Assembly (NCBI GenBank): GCA_964035575.1
Contig: OZ037877.1
Location: 248,001-312,000, forward strand
Source of the DNA: Rhynchopus sp. YZ270_cl-10
Lineage: Eukaryota > Euglenozoa > Diplonemea > Diplonemida > Diplonemidae
DNA length: 64,000 nt
Direction of reading: 5' to 3'
The position numbers and the translations under genes were made by a program. Shown here piece by piece: positions 62,117 to 64,000 of this stretch; the stretch's first letter is position 1, and every line of letters starts with the position of its first letter. Under the pieces are notes generated by a model that did no database searches, was not told where the DNA came from, and was given only the letters and a program-made list of their open reading frames with translations.

Positions 62117-63865
62117 TTATTGCAACGGCGCAAAAAGAACACATTCGTACGATGTTCCTGGGAGTGCGGTGGGGGAGGCTTTCGTGCCTTTTGGGAGGCA
62201 GAGGAGGCCGTTTGCACCACGCATGGAGAGCAGGCGGGAGCTGCGCTGGGTACCAGTAGAACGTGCACTGAGGGCGCCACGTGTTCCGTCATATGACACT
62301 ACGACACGGTGGTATTCGCAACGCTCGGAGTCCAGCGGCAGTGCCGACTCGCCACAGAGCGTAGCCTGCACCCTCGGGTGATGCCACTCCCCCTGCACCC
62401 GGCCCCCCCTCTTCCTCATCAACGGAACGCAAAACAGCTGAAAACAAACCAAACAACTCACCGGGTTTCCAGGCAACCCCAAAAACGATTTATCTTTCAG
62501 TGTTGCAAAGGTGGTTGGCTTGCCTGGCTTCATTTCGATTCTACCAAAATGGATTTCCGCGCCGATTGAGATCAAACTAGGCTTGAGTAAATCCTTTTCC
62601 CCCATCGAAACCCCACCGGAGCTGAGCGTGATATCAGCGAGATCTGCACCACGTCGGAGGGCAGCAGAAATCTCCTCTGCGGTGTCCGGAATGATACCCA
62701 AATCTATTGCCTCACCTCCCGCCTCAGTGATTGCCGCAAGCAAGGCAGGCCGGTTGCTATCATAGATCTGTCCATTCTGCAATCCCTTCCCTACCCCTAC
62801 CACTTCATCCCCCGAGCTAAACACCGCCACTTTCACCTTAGGCACCACCTTCACCATGCTCACCCCCGTCGCCGCCAGCAGACCCACCTCTGCCGACCCC
62901 AAAAGAGCTCCCTTTGGGACCAGAGTACTTCCTTTGGTGAAATCCGACCCTTTCTGGCGAATATCCTGTCCTCCTCGAGAGGGGGTTTTGATGTTCACAG
63001 TTACCTCCGTATCGGTCGCGGTGTTAGCCGTGAGAAGGGTAGTGTCTTCAAGCTGAACCACAGCAATGTCGTCCCCTTCCGGCACCTCCCCTCCAGTTGA
63101 AACCCGGATTGCAGTTCCTGGGGAGAGCGGTCCTGGTGTTGTGGAGGCGCCTGCTGTCACTGCACCCAGAATTTTGCGCTCTCCAACCCCATCTGCTGCG
63201 AGAACCGCATAACCATCCTTGATAGAGGCACGGAATGGCGGGTGGTCCAACCCTGCGCGCACATTGTCTGCAGTAGCACAACCGAGAACATCTGAAAGCA
63301 AGGTGTCCTTCCCTGGAAGCGCGGAAGGGCCACGGAGCTCAATGCATTTCAACGCATCCTCCATTTCCATCATCAAAAACTGCGATTCTCTGGGACGGTC
63401 TACGATTGACGTTAGCTTTCCTGCATTTTGTACTTTCTCCACAACATCATTATCACCGGGCACATATTTTTCAAGAAGTCCGCAAACCGCGTCCACAGCG
63501 GCAGCAGTGTTGGTTGTAGGCAAGCAGAGGATCAGGGTGTTGCCGGACATTCCAGCTACTCCACGGCGGGTGAAACCTTCGAGAGGCCCTGCAGCTTCGT
63601 ACGCTGCTTCTGCAGGTCCAGCCAGCATGCGTCCGGAGCACAACGCAGTGACACCTTCCGGTCCATTATCGCCTGCCCCAAGCCCGTCGCCGCCTACAAC
63701 CGCAACGCAGTCCACCCCGCGGTTCACATAGTCCTGCCCGCAGGCTTGGATCGCCTCGGCGGAGGTGCCACAAGGTTCACCGCACACAGCATGGCCTGCA
63801 CTGCGGAAGGCAGAGGCAGCAGCGTCGCCGCTGTGCGGGTCGATGCGGAGAACTGCGATGCGCAT
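62117..63865 (-). CDS. Gephyrin-like molybdopterin synthesis protein (MogA-MoeA fusion)
   Basis: Single exon, 582 residues. The order is an N-terminal MogA-like domain (about 1-145) and a C-terminal MoeA-like domain (about 165-575), as in animal gephyrin and the reverse of plant Cnx1. Together these adenylylate molybdopterin and insert molybdate, the last steps of Moco synthesis. MoeA motifs are strong: PPFRASIKDGYAV, GGEVPEGDDIAVVQ, VFSSGDEVV, NGQIYDSNRPALL, LSSGGVSMGEKDL, IEMKPGKPTTFA and GLPGNPVSCLVCF. The MogA half is weaker: GGDGLGAGDNGPEGV stands where the family has GGTGxxxRDxTPE, and the N-terminal SDxxxxGxxxDxSG motif is not recognisable, so adenylyl transfer by this half is doubtful. 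The ATG follows CCCCACTCCAG and a 14-nt leader. Confidence 0.93.
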   Translation of the reverse strand: MRIAVLRIDPHSGDAAASAFRSAGHAVCGEPCGTSAEAIQACGQDYVNRGVDCVAVVGGDGLGAGDNGPEGVTALCSGRMLAGPAEAAYEAAGPLEGFTRRGVAGMSGNTLILCLPTTNTAAAVDAVCGLLEKYVPGDNDVVEKVQNAGKLTSIVDRPRESQFLMMEMEDALKCIELRGPSALPGKDTLLSDVLGCATADNVRAGLDHPPFRASIKDGYAVLAADGVGERKILGAVTAGASTTPGPLSPGTAIRVSTGGEVPEGDDIAVVQLEDTTLLTANTATDTEVTVNIKTPSRGGQDIRQKGSDFTKGSTLVPKGALLGSAEVGLLAATGVSMVKVVPKVKVAVFSSGDEVVGVGKGLQNGQIYDSNRPALLAAITEAGGEAIDLGIIPDTAEEISAALRRGADLADITLSSGGVSMGEKDLLKPSLISIGAEIHFGRIEMKPGKPTTFATLKDKSFLGLPGNPVSCLVCFQLFCVPLMRKRGGRVQGEWHHPRVQATLCGESALPLDSERCEYHRVVVSYDGTRGALSARSTGTQRSSRLLSMRGANGLLCLPKGTKASPTALPGTSYECVLFAPLQ

Positions 63866-64000
63866 TGTTTGTCAGTTGGCTGGAGTGGGGGAGGTTGGAG
63901 AAAATGGAAAGATTGGTGCTGGGGGGGGTTTCACAAACTTTTCACACAAGGCTCAAGAGGGGTGTGAAAAAGTTGTGAAACCCCCGCCCCCAAAAAGCAC
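63866..64000. other. Upstream region of the cofactor gene with a hairpin
   Basis: Minus-strand pyrimidine tract and AG at 63880-63881 ahead of the start. A hairpin at about 63924-63984 pairs GGGGTTTCACAAACTTTTCA with TGAAAAAGTTGTGAAACCCC. It shares the GTGTGAAAAAGT motif with the element at 59869-60007. Confidence 0.65.

Overview
The window looks like nuclear DNA of a flagellate protist, most likely a euglenozoan close to diplonemids. This is an inference from four things. Every gene I can support lies on the minus strand, with no strand switch in 64 kb, as in polycistronic gene arrays. Several start codons sit 14-35 nt downstream of a pyrimidine tract plus AG, as expected of spliced-leader acceptors. 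One protein has an N-terminal domain like that of the kinetoplastid flagellar-pocket-collar protein BILBO1, and another is a class III cyclase with trypanosomatid-like motifs. Unlike kinetoplastids, many genes carry conventional GT-AG introns with GTATG/GTACG-type donors, which fits diplonemids. No spliced-leader RNA gene, rRNA or tRNA was found, so the lineage stays tentative.

Layout, from left to right. 1-2.7 kb: repeat-rich spacer with a 298-bp hAT-type MITE. 2.7-17.0 kb: one giant gene for a type I membrane protein of about 4,760 residues (LamG-like and C-type-lectin domains, then about 45-50 cysteine-rich EGF-like units, a membrane helix and a cytoplasmic tail). 19.6-22.7 kb: a Qa-SNARE (syntaxin), a 408-residue probable mitochondrial protein and a possible 62-residue ORF. 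23-24.3 kb: an old mariner copy nested in a palindromic MITE. 24.8-26.2 kb: a 241-residue ER-type membrane protein. 26.4-29.8 kb: P-loop fossils, a whole-looking DD37E Tc1/mariner transposon and a second, nearly identical hAT MITE. 30.9-32.8 kb: a four-PDZ scaffold. 35.3-38.4 kb: adenosine kinase and a small basic protein of unknown role. 38.4-43 kb: spacer with palindrome arrays. 43.0-45.0 kb: a Vps41-like protein cut short after its beta-propeller half. 47.9-50.0 kb: the cyclase. 51.3-51.7 kb: the BILBO1-NTD-like protein. 54.0-58.3 kb: a 280-residue membrane protein whose first intron holds a MULE-like element. 58.9-61.5 kb: SMNDC1/SPF30 splicing factor. 62.1-63.9 kb: a gephyrin-like molybdenum cofactor enzyme.

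The genes are not a pathway: they mix surface, trafficking (syntaxin, Vps41), purine salvage, splicing, cofactor and signalling roles, as usual in euglenozoan arrays. Exon structures below were read by eye from splice signals, reading-frame phase and, where possible, family alignment. In seven multi-exon genes all phases close. Coding DNA is GC-richer and clean; spacers and introns are homopolymer-rich and filled with at least six families of short dispersed repeats, several lying inside introns.
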